Below, piece after piece: positions 52,984 to 61,973 of a stretch of DNA of 64,000 nucleotides. This stretch comes from Streptomyces kanamyceticus (GTDB lineage Bacteria > Actinomycetota > Actinomycetes > Streptomycetales > Streptomycetaceae). Below the pieces are notes generated by a model that saw only the letters and a list, made by a program, of their open reading frames with translations, had not been told where the DNA came from and did not search any database. Every line of letters begins with the position of its first letter. Within the stretch, counting starts at the first letter, position 1. The position numbers and the translations under genes were made by a program. The stretch is taken from positions 434,001 to 498,000 of the forward strand of contig NZ_CP023699.1 in NCBI RefSeq assembly GCF_008704495.1, written 5' to 3'.

Positions 52984-54102
52984 TTGACCGCCATCGACCC
53001 CACCGTCCACCTGACCGCGGAGCAGGTCGAGGAGCTCGGCCGCGAGCTGGACGCGATCCGCGACGAGGTGATCGCCGACCGCGGCGAGAAAGACGCCGAC
53101 TACATCCGCAAGGTCATCTCGGCGCAGCGCAAGCTCGAACTGGTCAGCAGGGGCGTCCTGCTGTTCTCGATCTTCCCGCCCGCGTGGCTGATCGGCACCG
53201 CCGGTCTGTCCGTGGCGAAGATCATGGACAACATGGAGATCGGCCACAACATCCTGCACGGCCAGTGGGACTGGATGCGAGACCCTAAGATCCACTCCAC
53301 CACCTGGGAGTGGGATCACGTCTCGCCGTCCGAGCAGTGGAAGCACTCGCACAACGAGCTGCACCACACGTACACCAACGTGATCGGCAAGGACAACGAC
53401 CTCGGCTACGGCATCATGCGCGTCGACGAGGACCAGAAGTGGCACCCCTTCCACCTCGGCCAGCCCCTGTGGAACTTCCTCAACGCCTGCTTCTTCGAGT
53501 ACGGCATCGCGGCGTACGACCTGGAGCTCGGCAAGAACCTGCACAAGCGCCGCCGCAAGAACCCGGAGTTCCGCGCGCGGGCCAAGGCCGTGGGCCGCAA
53601 GATCCGCAAGCAGGTGCTCAAGGACTACGTGATCCACCCACTCCTTTCGGGCCCGTCGTTCCTCCCCACGCTCGGCGCCACGTTCACCGCGAACCTGGTC
53701 CGCAACATCTGGACCCACTCGGTGATCATGTGCGGGCACTTCCCCGAGGGTGTGCAGGTCTTCGAACGCCGGTCGATCAAGGGCGAGACGCGCGGCCAGT
53801 GGTACCTGCGCCAGATGATGGGCTCGGCGAACATCAGCGGCAGCAAGGCCATGCACTTCATGACCGGCAACCTGTCGCACCAGATCGAGCACCACCTGTT
53901 CCCGGACCTGCCGAGCAACCGGTACGCCGAGGTCGCGGTGAAGGTGCGCGCGCTGTTCGAAAAGTACGAGCTGGAGTACGTCACCGGGCCGCTGCCCAAG
54001 CAGGTGTTCTCCGCGTGGCACAAGGTCTTCCGGCTCTCGCTGCCGAACAAGAAGCCCACGGTCAAGACGCCGAACCGCGAGAAGGAGCTCGTCGCGGCCT
54101 GA
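52984..54102 (+). CDS. Membrane fatty acid desaturase
   Basis: A 372-residue di-iron desaturase that introduces a double bond into acyl chains. Three histidine boxes: GHNILHGQWD (HxxxH), HSHNELHHTYTN (HxxHH) and HQIEHHLFPD (HxxHH), as in acyl-lipid desaturases. Hydrophobic segments lie around residues 50-75 and 220-245. The start is TTG, chosen because AGGAG lies four bases before it and no ATG/GTG is near. Immediately downstream of its presumed electron donor, so the two form an operon, probably controlled by the divergent PucR-type regulator. Confidence 0.93.
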   Translation: MTAIDPTVHLTAEQVEELGRELDAIRDEVIADRGEKDADYIRKVISAQRKLELVSRGVLLFSIFPPAWLIGTAGLSVAKIMDNMEIGHNILHGQWDWMRDPKIHSTTWEWDHVSPSEQWKHSHNELHHTYTNVIGKDNDLGYGIMRVDEDQKWHPFHLGQPLWNFLNACFFEYGIAAYDLELGKNLHKRRRKNPEFRARAKAVGRKIRKQVLKDYVIHPLLSGPSFLPTLGATFTANLVRNIWTHSVIMCGHFPEGVQVFERRSIKGETRGQWYLRQMMGSANISGSKAMHFMTGNLSHQIEHHLFPDLPSNRYAEVAVKVRALFEKYELEYVTGPLPKQVFSAWHKVFRLSLPNKKPTVKTPNREKELVAA

Positions 54103-54369
54103 TTCCCGGTATTGATTCAGCCGCTGCGGTTCGCACCTGAGGCTCCTGTCGTCTTGAGTGGAAGGCAGGGGGTACACGCGATGAGCGACGGCCGCGTCCT
54201 CCGGATCTTGCCTCTGCCCATCTCCGCCGACCATCGCGGCCACCTGATGGGGTCCGCCAGGCTTCGTCACCGCTACCACCGCCCCGGGCCGGGCCCGGCC
54301 GTTGATCGTGCAGCGCCGAATGAACATCGGCGGGTTCTCTAAAACTGACGATCACTGTCGAGGCCGAGC

Positions 54370-54850
54370 TGCGCCGCAGGGCGACATGGATCTCGTACGC
54401 GGCGACGATGCCCCGCAGCAGGTCGGCGCCGGAGCGGCCGGTGTGCTGGGCGACGGCGAGCAACGGCGGGATGTTGTCGCCGGGGTGGGAGTAGTCGGCC
54501 GCCAAGTAGGTGTCGTGGAAGTCCAGTTCGCGCACGGCGGTGCCGTTGGCCCAGGCCGCCCACTCGGGCGACACCCGTAGCCCGTGCTCCGCTCCGAAGA
54601 CCGACGCCCCGGGGAGCGTCGTATGGCCGACGGCCTGGGCGCGGGCCACGGCGACCGGACGTCGACGCAGGGAGGCCATCGCGACCGATGCGTTGTCGAT
54701 GACCCGGTTGACGGCCATGGCGGCGGCTGCCGGATCCAGATCGCCTACCTCCTGGGTGCCGGTGGCCACGGAGGCCAGTTTCCAGGCGAGCTGATCCTCT
54801 CGGGGCAGCTGATCGGCGCTGGGGTGGACACGTATCTGGTGGTCGATCAC
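54370..54850 (-). pseudogene. MmgE/PrpD family (2-methylcitrate dehydratase-like), N-terminal fragment
   Basis: A GTG with AAGGAG starts IDHQIRVHPSADQLPREDQL, continues through VNRVIDNASVAMASLRRRPV, LPGASVFGAEHGLRVSPEWA, AAWANGTAVRELDFHDTYL and HPGDNIPPLLAVAQHTGRSG, to AYEIHVAL, all typical of PrpD, then homology stops. Only about 155 of some 500 residues remain. It is divergent from the RamB/PrpR-type regulator, the arrangement in which prpD is normally controlled, so a working methylcitrate gene was probably here once. Confidence 0.8.
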
Positions 54851-54959
54851 GGGACTCCTTCGCGATGTACGGCCCAACGACGACCACCGGGATGCGGGGG
54901 TCTCGCACCTTCCGCACCGATCATTCCCATGTTCGACAGCGGGAGCCACGGCTCCAACA

Positions 54960-55028
54960 TGCGAAATGCGTACCGCCGAAGGACGCGAAACTGCGAATCT
55001 TGCAAAATCTGCGAATGTTAAATTCGCA
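54960..55028. promoter_or_regulatory. Candidate operator cluster between prpD fragment and the RamB/PrpR-type gene
   Basis: TGCGAA occurs at 54960, 54992 and 55010 and its complement TTCGCA at 55023, with TTGCAAA at 55000. RamB and PrpR of Corynebacterium and Mycobacterium recognise TTTGCAAA-type sites, so this A/T-rich stretch in otherwise GC-rich DNA is a likely autoregulatory site. Confidence 0.5.
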
Positions 55029-55070
55029 TCTGCGGGACCGGTCGGGCCCCGTGGAAGGAGCGCATCACGC

Positions 55071-56516
55071 ATGGCACGGCCTCCCGCACGAAAGATCTAC
55101 GCGCATGCCAAGCTCCGCCGACTGCGCACCGAGCGCGGCATGAACCAGGTCGAACTGGCCCGCTCGCTCGGCATCTCGACGAGCTATCTGAACCAGATCG
55201 AGCACAGCCAGCGGCCCCTCACCGCACCCGTACTGCTGCGCATCGCCGAAGTCCTGGGCGTCGAACCCGAGTTCTTCTCCGAAGCGTCGGAAGAACGCCT
55301 CGCGACGGATCTGCGTGCCGCCCTCGGCGACGAGGCGACCGGGGTGTCGGCATCGGCCGAGGAAGCCATCGAGGTGGCCCGCGACCACCCTGAGGTGGCC
55401 CGAGCCCTGGTGGCCCTGCACCACCGCTACCGGGATGCCTCCGAACAGGTCGCCGCGCTGGCTTCGGCCTCCGCCGACGCCCCGGTGACCACCCTGCCCC
55501 CGGCGGAGCCGCACGACGAGGTGCGCGACTTCTTCTACGCCCATCACAATCACTTCGAGCCACTCGACACCGAGGCAGAGCGCATGGCGCGGCGATGGGG
55601 GTTCGACTCGGCCCGGTCGACGGCGAACATTCTGGAACAGCACCTCGCCGAACGGCATCGCGTCACCGTGGTGAAGGCGGCGCCGGAGCACTCCGCGGAC
55701 TCCCGGCGCTACGATCCGACGAGCCGTCTGCTGTTCCTCTCACCGTGGCTGACGGAAGGCCAGTTGCCCTTCCAACTCGCCACCCAGATTGCACTCTTGG
55801 AGCACGCGTCGCTGCTCGATCAGCTGGTCGGCGAGGCCGGACTGTCCTCCACGCAAGCTGCCGCACTGGCCCGCATCGGGCTCGCCAGCTACTTCGCCGG
55901 TGCCCTGCTCATGCCGTACTCGGCGTTCCGGTCCGCCGCCGAAGAACTGCGCTACGACATCGAGTTGCTCCAGGCCCGCTTCGGTGTCGGTTTCGAGAGC
56001 GTCTGCCACCGCCTCAGCACCCTCCAGCGGTCCGGGCGACGAGGGGTGCCCTTCTCGTTCCTGCGAGTGGACCGCGCCGGCAACGTGTCCAAGCGGCAGT
56101 CAGCCACGGCCTTCCACTTCTCCAGGCTCGGCGGCACGTGCCCGCTGTGGACGGTGTACACCGCATTCTCCTCACCCGGTCGCATTCTCACCCAGGTTGC
56201 GGAGATGCCTGACGGGAAGCGCTACTTCTGGGTGGCGCGCACGGTCACCAGGGGCGGAGCAGGACATCGCGCACCACGCGCCGAGTTCGCGGTGGCGCTG
56301 GGGTGCGAACTGCGGCACGCGCACCGCCTGGTCTATGCGGAAGGCGTGGCCCTGGACGATCCGAGGGCAGCGACGCCCATCGGGCTTGGCTGCCGCATCT
56401 GCGAGCGCCGCGACTGCGCCCAGCGAGCCCGGCCACCGGCCGGTGGAACGCTGGCCGTCGATCCCGACCGGCGTACGTACGTGCCCTACCCCGTGGAGAC
56501 CTCGGGCTCGTCCTGA
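55071..56516 (+). CDS. RamB/PrpR-type short-chain fatty acyl regulator
   Basis: A 481-residue regulator of the RamB/PrpR family that controls glyoxylate and methylcitrate genes. Residues about 12-65 are an XRE-type helix-turn-helix (KLRRLRTERGMNQVELARSL, GISTSYLNQIEHSQRPLT). The middle has the IrrE-like DUF955 region (LLFLSPWLTEGQLPFQLATQ), and the C-terminus has the conserved PFSFLRVDRAGNVSKRQSAT block and the cysteine cluster GCRICERRDCAQRA, which in mycobacterial PrpR binds an iron-sulphur cluster. AAGGAG lies ten bases before the ATG. Upstream of aceA, it should respond to acyl-CoA and control aceA. Confidence 0.9.
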   Translation: MARPPARKIYAHAKLRRLRTERGMNQVELARSLGISTSYLNQIEHSQRPLTAPVLLRIAEVLGVEPEFFSEASEERLATDLRAALGDEATGVSASAEEAIEVARDHPEVARALVALHHRYRDASEQVAALASASADAPVTTLPPAEPHDEVRDFFYAHHNHFEPLDTEAERMARRWGFDSARSTANILEQHLAERHRVTVVKAAPEHSADSRRYDPTSRLLFLSPWLTEGQLPFQLATQIALLEHASLLDQLVGEAGLSSTQAAALARIGLASYFAGALLMPYSAFRSAAEELRYDIELLQARFGVGFESVCHRLSTLQRSGRRGVPFSFLRVDRAGNVSKRQSATAFHFSRLGGTCPLWTVYTAFSSPGRILTQVAEMPDGKRYFWVARTVTRGGAGHRAPRAEFAVALGCELRHAHRLVYAEGVALDDPRAATPIGLGCRICERRDCAQRARPPAGGTLAVDPDRRTYVPYPVETSGSS

Positions 56517-56531
56517 TCCGCGCACCGGAGC

Positions 56532-56558
56532 ATTGGCAGAGTTGGCAGAGTTGGCAAA
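56532..56558 (+). promoter_or_regulatory. Three tandem 9-bp repeats upstream of aceA
   Basis: TTGGCAGAG, TTGGCAGAG and TTGGCAAAA follow head to tail, then an A-rich tract and ACAAATTAGCAAC. They lie just after the regulator stop and some 275 bases before aceA. Similar in core (TTGGCAAA) to RamB-type sites, so they are a candidate binding array. Confidence 0.55.
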
Positions 56559-56831
56559 ACGAGAAAAAAGATCCGCACAAATTAGCAACTTCTCCTACTT
56601 GATGGCACCGAGTGCCAGTGCCAAAGTCGAACCACGGCCCACCGAGAACCACCGGACGGTAGGGGGATCGGGGCACGATTCGCTGCCCTGACGTCGGATA
56701 CATCAGCCCTGCCATCCGACTCGACTTCCCCCTGACAGAACCCCCTGCGGAATCGGTGAGCCGCACCTATGCGCCAATTCGGCACTCAGTGCCAGGCACT
56801 CGCGTAGTTCACGACTCTTCGGGAGAAGACC

Positions 56832-58118
56832 ATGGAGCAGACAGGGATGACGACGGAGACGGCCGACGTGCTGGCTCGGCGGTGGGCGACGGACCCCCGC
56901 TGGCAGGGCATCGAGCGCACCTACACCGCCGAGGACGTGGTCCGCCTCTCCGGCAGCGTCCGCGAGGAGGCCACCCTCGCCCGGCGGGGTGCCGAGCGGC
57001 TGTGGCGGCAGCTGCACGAACTCGACTACATCCACGCGCTCGGCGCGCTGACCGGCGGGCAGGCCGTGCAGCAGGTGAAGGCCGGGCTCCAGGCGATCTA
57101 CCTGTCCGGCTGGCAGGTGGCCGCCGATGCCAACCAGGCCGGGCACACCTATCCCGACCAGTCGCTGTACCCCGCCAACTCCGTTCCGCAGGTGGTGCGT
57201 CGGATCAACAACGCGCTGCTGCGCGCCGACCAGATCGCCACCAGCGAGGGCGACACGTCGACGGACTGGCTCGCCCCGATCGTCGCCGACGCGGAGGCCG
57301 GGTTCGGCGGCCCGCTCAACGCCTTCGAGCTGACCAAGGCGATGATCACGGCGGGCGCCGCGGGCATCCACTACGAGGACCAGCTCGCCTCGGAGAAGAA
57401 GTGCGGTCACCTCGGCGGCAAGGTCCTCGTGCCCACCGCCCAGCACATCCGCACCCTCAACGCGGCGCGTCTCGCGGCGGACATCGCCGACGTGCCCACC
57501 CTGATCGTGGCGCGTACCGACGCGCTCGCCGCGAACCTGCTGACCAGCGACGTCGACGAGCGCGACGCGCGGTTCGTCACGGGCGAGCGCACCGCGGAGG
57601 GCTTCTACCGGGTCGAGAACGGCATGGCCCCCGTCATCGCGCGCGGCCTCGCGTACGCCCCGTACGCCGATCTGATCTGGGTGGAGACCAGCACCCCCGA
57701 CCTCGCCCAGGCACGCGAGTTCGCCGAAGCGGTCCACGCCGAGCACCCGGACCAGCTGCTCGCCTACAACTGCTCGCCGTCCTTCAACTGGAAGGCGGCC
57801 CTCGACGACGACCAGATCGCCAAGTTCCAGCGCGAGCTGGCGGCGATGGGCTACCGCTTCCAGTTCATCACCCTGGCCGGTTTCCACTCCCTCAACCACG
57901 GCATGTTCGACCTGGCGCGCGGTTACGCCGAGTACGGCATGACGGCCTATGTCGACCTCCAGGAGCGGGAGTTCGCCGCCCAGGAGCACGGGTTCACTGC
58001 CGTGCGGCATCAGAGGGAAGTCGGCACCGGGTACTTCGACCTCGTGTCGACCGCGGTCAATCCGGCGTCGTCCACGACCGCGCTCGCGGGGTCCACAGAG
58101 GCGGAGCAGTTCCACTAG
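56832..58118 (+). CDS. aceA: Isocitrate lyase
   Basis: A 428-residue isocitrate lyase, which splits isocitrate to succinate and glyoxylate, first step of the glyoxylate bypass. The family opens [20 protein letters not shown]; substrate and metal elements are [32 protein letters not shown], the signature KKCGHLGGK (catalytic Cys about 192), [27 protein letters not shown] and [14 protein letters not shown]. Length is normal for the bacterial type. GGGAGAAG precedes the ATG; an ATG five codons further in is less well placed. Malate synthase follows. Confidence 0.97.
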   Translation: MEQTGMTTETADVLARRWATDPRWQGIERTYTAEDVVRLSGSVREEATLARRGAERLWRQLHELDYIHALGALTGGQAVQQVKAGLQAIYLSGWQVAADANQAGHTYPDQSLYPANSVPQVVRRINNALLRADQIATSEGDTSTDWLAPIVADAEAGFGGPLNAFELTKAMITAGAAGIHYEDQLASEKKCGHLGGKVLVPTAQHIRTLNAARLAADIADVPTLIVARTDALAANLLTSDVDERDARFVTGERTAEGFYRVENGMAPVIARGLAYAPYADLIWVETSTPDLAQAREFAEAVHAEHPDQLLAYNCSPSFNWKAALDDDQIAKFQRELAAMGYRFQFITLAGFHSLNHGMFDLARGYAEYGMTAYVDLQEREFAAQEHGFTAVRHQREVGTGYFDLVSTAVNPASSTTALAGSTEAEQFH

Positions 58119-58163
58119 GCGCTCCGCTGGGGGACGGGATTCGTCCGCGGGCCGGCGGGGGCT

Positions 58164-58185
58164 GGGCGCGCAGTTCCCCGCGCCC
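58164..58185. repeat. Streptomyces intergenic palindrome (aceA-aceB)
   Basis: GGGCGCG-CAGTTCCC-CGCGCCC: a seven-base-pair stem around the CAGTTCCC core. The same motif is dispersed in Streptomyces intergenic regions and may act as a terminator or mRNA-stabilising hairpin. Confidence 0.7.
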
Positions 58186-58245
58186 CTTCCAGGGGCCCGC
58201 CCCCACTTACGTTCCCGCTCGGCACCTCTCAACCGAGGAGATTCC

Positions 58246-59841
58246 ATGACCACCATGGCCCCGACCCGCACCGTCCGGGTCATCGGCGAAGCGGGCGACC
58301 GCCACGACGAGATCCTCACCCCAGAAGCCCTCGACTTCATCGGGCGGCTCGACGCCGCCTTTGAAGAGCGCCGCATCGACCTCCTCAGGGAGCGGGTGCG
58401 AGTGACGGCCAGGCTCGCCTCGGGCTCCCCGCTCGACTTCTCCATCGTCACCGCCTCGATTCGCGCGGACGACTCATGGCGCGTCGCGCCCGCGGCCCCT
58501 GGCCTGACCGACCGCAGGGTGGAGATCACCGGGCCCCCGGACCGCGCGATGGCGATCAACGCGCTCAACTCCGGAGCGCAGGTGTGGATGGCGGACTTCG
58601 AGGACGCCACCGCCCCCACCTGGGACAACATCATCGGCGGACAGCTGAATCTCCTCGACGCCATCGAGCGCCGCATCGACTTCACCACGGCCGAGGGCAA
58701 GCAGTACCGGCTCGGCGCGCAGCTCGCGACGATCGTCGTCCGCCCGCGCGGCTGGCACCTGACCGAGGAGCATCTGGAGATCGACGGCCGCCCTGTGGCC
58801 GCCTCTCTCGTCGACTTCGGGCTCTACTTCTTCCACTGCGCGCAGCGCCAGATCGACGCCGGTTACGGCCCGTACTTCTATCTGCCCAAACTGGAGGGGC
58901 GCAGCGAAGCACGCCTGTGGAACGACGTCTTCGTCCTCGCCCAGGACCTGCTCGGCATCCCGCGTGGCACGGTCCGCGCCACCGTCCTCATCGAGACGAT
59001 CACGGCCGCCGTGCAGATGGAGGAGATCCTCTACGAGCTCCGTGAGCACAGTGCCGGACTCAACGCGGGGCGCTGGGACTACCTGTTCAGCCTGATCAAA
59101 ACCTTCGGGCACCGCACGGACTTCCTGCTGCCCGATCGGGCCAATGTCACGATGACGGCCCCCTTCATGCGCGCCTACACCGAACTCCTCGTGCACACCT
59201 GCCACAAGCGGGGCGCACACGTCATCGGCGGCATGGCGGCGCAGGTGCCGAGCAAGGACCCGGCCGCCAACGAAGTGGCACTCGGCAAGGTACGACTCGA
59301 CAAGGAACGCGAGGCCGAGGACGGCTTCGACGGCTCCTGGGTCGCCCACCCCGCGCTCGTTCCTGTCTGCCGCGAGGTCTTCGACGGGGTGCTCGAGTCC
59401 CGCCCGCATCAGATCGAACGCACACGCGGTGAAGGCGAGGTGACGGCTCATCAGCTCCTGTCCGTGCGCCGTATCAGCGCACCGCCCACCGCGCATGGGC
59501 TACGCACCAACATCGCGGTCGCCGTGCGCTACTTCGCCGCTTGGCTGCGCGGACAGGGCGCTGTTGCCCTCGACGGGCTCATGGAAGACGCCGCCACAGC
59601 CGAGATCGCCCGGGTGCAGATCTGGCAGTGGCTGCGCCACCAGGCCATCGGCCGGGACAAGGTCCTGGAAGTGCTGGACGACGAACTCGGCTCCCTCGGC
59701 GCCGAATACCCCTGGGCCGCCGTCGACGAGGTGCGAGCGCTCTTCGAGCGAACCGCTCTCTCCAGGGAACTGCCCGCCTTCTTCACGACGGATGCGTACG
59801 CCCGCCACCTCGTGCGCCACCCGAAGAGTGCTCGGCTGTAA
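58246..59841 (+). CDS. aceB: Malate synthase A
   Basis: A 531-residue malate synthase that condenses glyoxylate with acetyl-CoA, completing the glyoxylate bypass begun by AceA. Recognisable parts: VWMADFEDATAPTWDNIIGG (metal-site Asp and Glu), VVRPRGWHLTEEHLEIDGRP, FYLPKLEGRSEARLWNDVFV, RATVLIETITAAVQMEEILY (catalytic Glu), GRWDYLFSLIKTFGHR, and HVIGGMAAQVPSKDPAANEV. GAGGAG lies six bases before the ATG. About 130 bases separate it from aceA; a palindrome there could lower read-through. Confidence 0.96.
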   Translation: MTTMAPTRTVRVIGEAGDRHDEILTPEALDFIGRLDAAFEERRIDLLRERVRVTARLASGSPLDFSIVTASIRADDSWRVAPAAPGLTDRRVEITGPPDRAMAINALNSGAQVWMADFEDATAPTWDNIIGGQLNLLDAIERRIDFTTAEGKQYRLGAQLATIVVRPRGWHLTEEHLEIDGRPVAASLVDFGLYFFHCAQRQIDAGYGPYFYLPKLEGRSEARLWNDVFVLAQDLLGIPRGTVRATVLIETITAAVQMEEILYELREHSAGLNAGRWDYLFSLIKTFGHRTDFLLPDRANVTMTAPFMRAYTELLVHTCHKRGAHVIGGMAAQVPSKDPAANEVALGKVRLDKEREAEDGFDGSWVAHPALVPVCREVFDGVLESRPHQIERTRGEGEVTAHQLLSVRRISAPPTAHGLRTNIAVAVRYFAAWLRGQGAVALDGLMEDAATAEIARVQIWQWLRHQAIGRDKVLEVLDDELGSLGAEYPWAAVDEVRALFERTALSRELPAFFTTDAYARHLVRHPKSARL

Positions 59842-59927
59842 GCACGGGCGCGGGTTCCCCACATACGACCAGGGCTGAGGGGCCCGGGTCCGCCGCTGGG
59901 CTGAGGGGCCTGCGGCTGTTACGAGAG

Positions 59928-59962
59928 GGGCGCGGAACAGACTGGTGATCTGTTCCGCGCCC
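59928..59962. terminator. Bidirectional terminator hairpin
   Basis: GGGCGCGGAACAGA and TCTGTTCCGCGCCC form a perfect 14-base-pair stem with a seven-base loop, midway between the converging aceB and transcobalamin-like genes. Confidence 0.85.
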
Positions 59963-60002
59963 TCCGCTTCGCTTGCTGGGCGAGGATCCGCACGTCGGCA
60001 GG

Positions 60003-61415
60003 TTAGCTGCCGTATCGAAGCGCGATCGTGTCACCGGCCCTGACCACAGTGCTGCGGCTCGCCGTGACGACCGTCGCGCCGTCGAAGCTCGACTTCCAGG
60101 TCGAACCACCGCTGTTCGGCCTGCTGTTCACTGACGTGATGGTGCCGCCTCCACTGCCGGGCACCACCTCTGTCACGCAGCCAGCAGGAGCTGCCGAGGT
60201 CTTCGCCGCGTCAAGTACCGCGCCCAGCGTGGTGGTTGTCGCGGTGGGGGTGAAGGTGACGGAGCAGACCTTGAGCGTGGTGCCGTCGTCGACGGTCAGG
60301 GCGAGGCTGGTCCGGGTGCCGGGAGTGAAGTCGGTCGTGGCCGCCCAGCGCGAGGCGCCCGAGGTGGTGGGGGCAGGGGGCGCGGTCGCGAAGCCCCCGC
60401 CCACGACCGCGCGCAGGCCGTCGATGGAGGCGTACGCGGACGGCGTGGTGTCGGTGGGCAGGTACTTGAAGCCGCCGCCGGGCTTGAACTGCTGGGCGAT
60501 CAGGAAGTCCACTGGAGTCTTGCCCGCGCGGGTGAGGAAGTCGCCGGTCTGGGGGTTGATGCCGCAGGCGTTCAGGCCGGAGACCGCCCAGCCGTTGGAG
60601 TCCGTGTTGGCGCCGAACATCGCGTCGAACGCACCGGAGTTGTTGATCAGTTTCGACTTGAGGAAGCTCTTCGCCTTGGTGACGGCCGGGTCTGTCGCCG
60701 GTACTCCGGAAACGCACAGCGAGGCCATCGCGGCGCCGGTCATGTCGATGTCACCGGGCGCGGCGAGCGCGTCGGGGTCGCCCTCTGCCTTGCTGAAGTT
60801 CCAGCCGCCGTCGTTGTGCTGGTTGGCGCGGACGGTGGCGACGGACCGGTCGAGCAGGGCCTGCGGCACACGCGGGGTCCCGGTCTGCGCCTTTGCGCCC
60901 GCGAGCGAGAGCAGCGCGAAGACGGTGCCGTTGAAGTTGTCGGGTGAACCCCAGTAGCCGGGCGCGGAGTTCTGCCAGTGCGCGTAGGTGTCGGCGATCA
61001 GATTGCGGCTCGCTGACACACGTGCCGGGTCGATTCCGGCCGAGTACGCGTTGATGATGCCGCGTTCGTAGTCCGTGACGACGGGAGAGGTACCGGGCCA
61101 TCCCGGGGCGGCCAGGTGGTTGCGGTACACGGTGCGGGCGTTCTTCGCGGTGTCGCCGCCCGGTGTGACGTCGACGGCCGCCGTCCCGGCGGTGGCGAGC
61201 GCGGAGAAGGCCCACTCGTTGGACAGGCCCGTACCCGCGTAGGAGCCGTCGGGGCCTTGCAGGGATCTGAGGTAGGCCACGCCGTTCGTCTTGGAGGTGG
61301 CTATCTGGGCGGGCGAGGCCGTCGCGGCGGCCGGCGAGGCCGTGAGGGCGAGCGCGGTGAGCGCGGCGGGTACGGCCAGCGAGATGCGGCGAGCGGCGAC
61401 GTGGGCGGAGGTCAT
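60003..61415 (-). CDS. Secreted transcobalamin/intrinsic-factor-like protein
   Basis: A 470-residue exported protein: signal peptide RRISLAVPAALTALALTASP (cleavage after about residue 35), an alpha/alpha toroid of prenyltransferase/squalene-cyclase-like repeats (GVAYLRSLQGPDGSYAGTGL, LDRSVATVRANQHNDGGWNF, KAKSFLKSKLINNSGAFDAM), and a C-terminal DUF4430-like domain (TTTTLGAVLDAAKTSAAPAG, SGGSTWKSSFDGATVVTASR, VVRAGDTIALRYG). That order is the one found in animal intrinsic factor and transcobalamin. A leftward cobalamin riboswitch in its leader supports a role in catching or handling vitamin B12 outside the cell. The ATG follows GGGAG. Direct B12 binding is inference. Confidence 0.8.
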   Translation of the reverse strand: MTSAHVAARRISLAVPAALTALALTASPAAATASPAQIATSKTNGVAYLRSLQGPDGSYAGTGLSNEWAFSALATAGTAAVDVTPGGDTAKNARTVYRNHLAAPGWPGTSPVVTDYERGIINAYSAGIDPARVSASRNLIADTYAHWQNSAPGYWGSPDNFNGTVFALLSLAGAKAQTGTPRVPQALLDRSVATVRANQHNDGGWNFSKAEGDPDALAAPGDIDMTGAAMASLCVSGVPATDPAVTKAKSFLKSKLINNSGAFDAMFGANTDSNGWAVSGLNACGINPQTGDFLTRAGKTPVDFLIAQQFKPGGGFKYLPTDTTPSAYASIDGLRAVVGGGFATAPPAPTTSGASRWAATTDFTPGTRTSLALTVDDGTTLKVCSVTFTPTATTTTLGAVLDAAKTSAAPAGCVTEVVPGSGGGTITSVNSRPNSGGSTWKSSFDGATVVTASRSTVVRAGDTIALRYGS

Positions 61416-61552
61416 GGCGGGGTACTCCCGGGAAGAGGGGGTGCCGGCCGCACGTCCCCCTCCCACTGAGCCCGCGTCCGCAGTACGCGCAGGGGCTCCG
61501 GTCGGGCGAGATGTGGCCGTCACCCGAGCGCGAGGTGTGACGTCCTTGATTG

Positions 61553-61675
61553 CAGGGCCGGTCGGGCATTCGGGCTCGCCCCGGCCCCCCGGCCGGGTCA
61601 CACCGCTGCGCGTCAGCTCTGGATTCCCACCAGATTCCCCCGCTCGGCAGCACGGGACGTTACTCGAACCTCACA
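61553..61675 (-). ncRNA. Cobalamin riboswitch (leftward, before the 60.0 kb gene)
   Basis: On the leftward strand the core reads GGGGGAATCTGGTGGGAATC then CAGAGCTGACGCGCAGCGGT, matching the B12-box region GGGAAn(n)CGGTGnnAATCCGnnGCTGnCCCGCnACnGT, followed by CGAGCCCGAATGCCCG in the place of the usual GAGCCGGAnACCTGCC. Some positions depart from consensus (CGCAGC for CGCAAC), so it is weaker than its neighbour. It lies 140 bases before the gene start. Confidence 0.65.
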
Positions 61676-61710
61676 GGTCCCGCACACCCTTGCCACTTCA
61701 TCCGTCACTG

Positions 61711-61840
61711 TGCTCTAATTCGCCCGAATCTGAACTCAGTTACCAGGGGAAGCCGGTCGAACTCCGGCGCTGACCCGCAACCGTAGGTTCGCCGAGCACC
61801 TCACACGCTCGGCGGGCGAGCCGGATTACCTGGCCTGGGG
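61711..61840 (+). ncRNA. Cobalamin riboswitch (rightward, before the 62 kb gene)
   Basis: The core GGGGAAGCCGGTCGAACTCC then GGCGCTGACCCGCAACCGT (61746-61784) is an excellent match to the B12 box, followed by a hairpin CCGAGC...GCTCGG and GAGCCGGATTACCTGGCC. High B12 should reduce expression of the downstream secreted protein. It is back to back with the leftward riboswitch. Confidence 0.92.
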
Positions 61841-61973
61841 AACAACGAATGACGCCGTCGCGGACTACGGCGTGGTACGGACGATTCCTCGCCGTGACTT
61901 CTCGACGAGGACTCCTCGGCCCAGCGCCGACCTATCACGTGAAGGACCGCCACGGACGAAGCCCAGGGGGGCA

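Noticed and set aside
53310..54140. Possible extra gene in another frame within the desaturase region
   Set aside because: The frame is a +1 shadow; all three histidine boxes lie in the TTG-started desaturase frame.
58130..58245. Palindrome between aceA and aceB considered as a specific regulator site
   Set aside because: The CAGTTCCCCGCGCC core is a dispersed Streptomyces intergenic repeat, so it says little about regulation of these genes.
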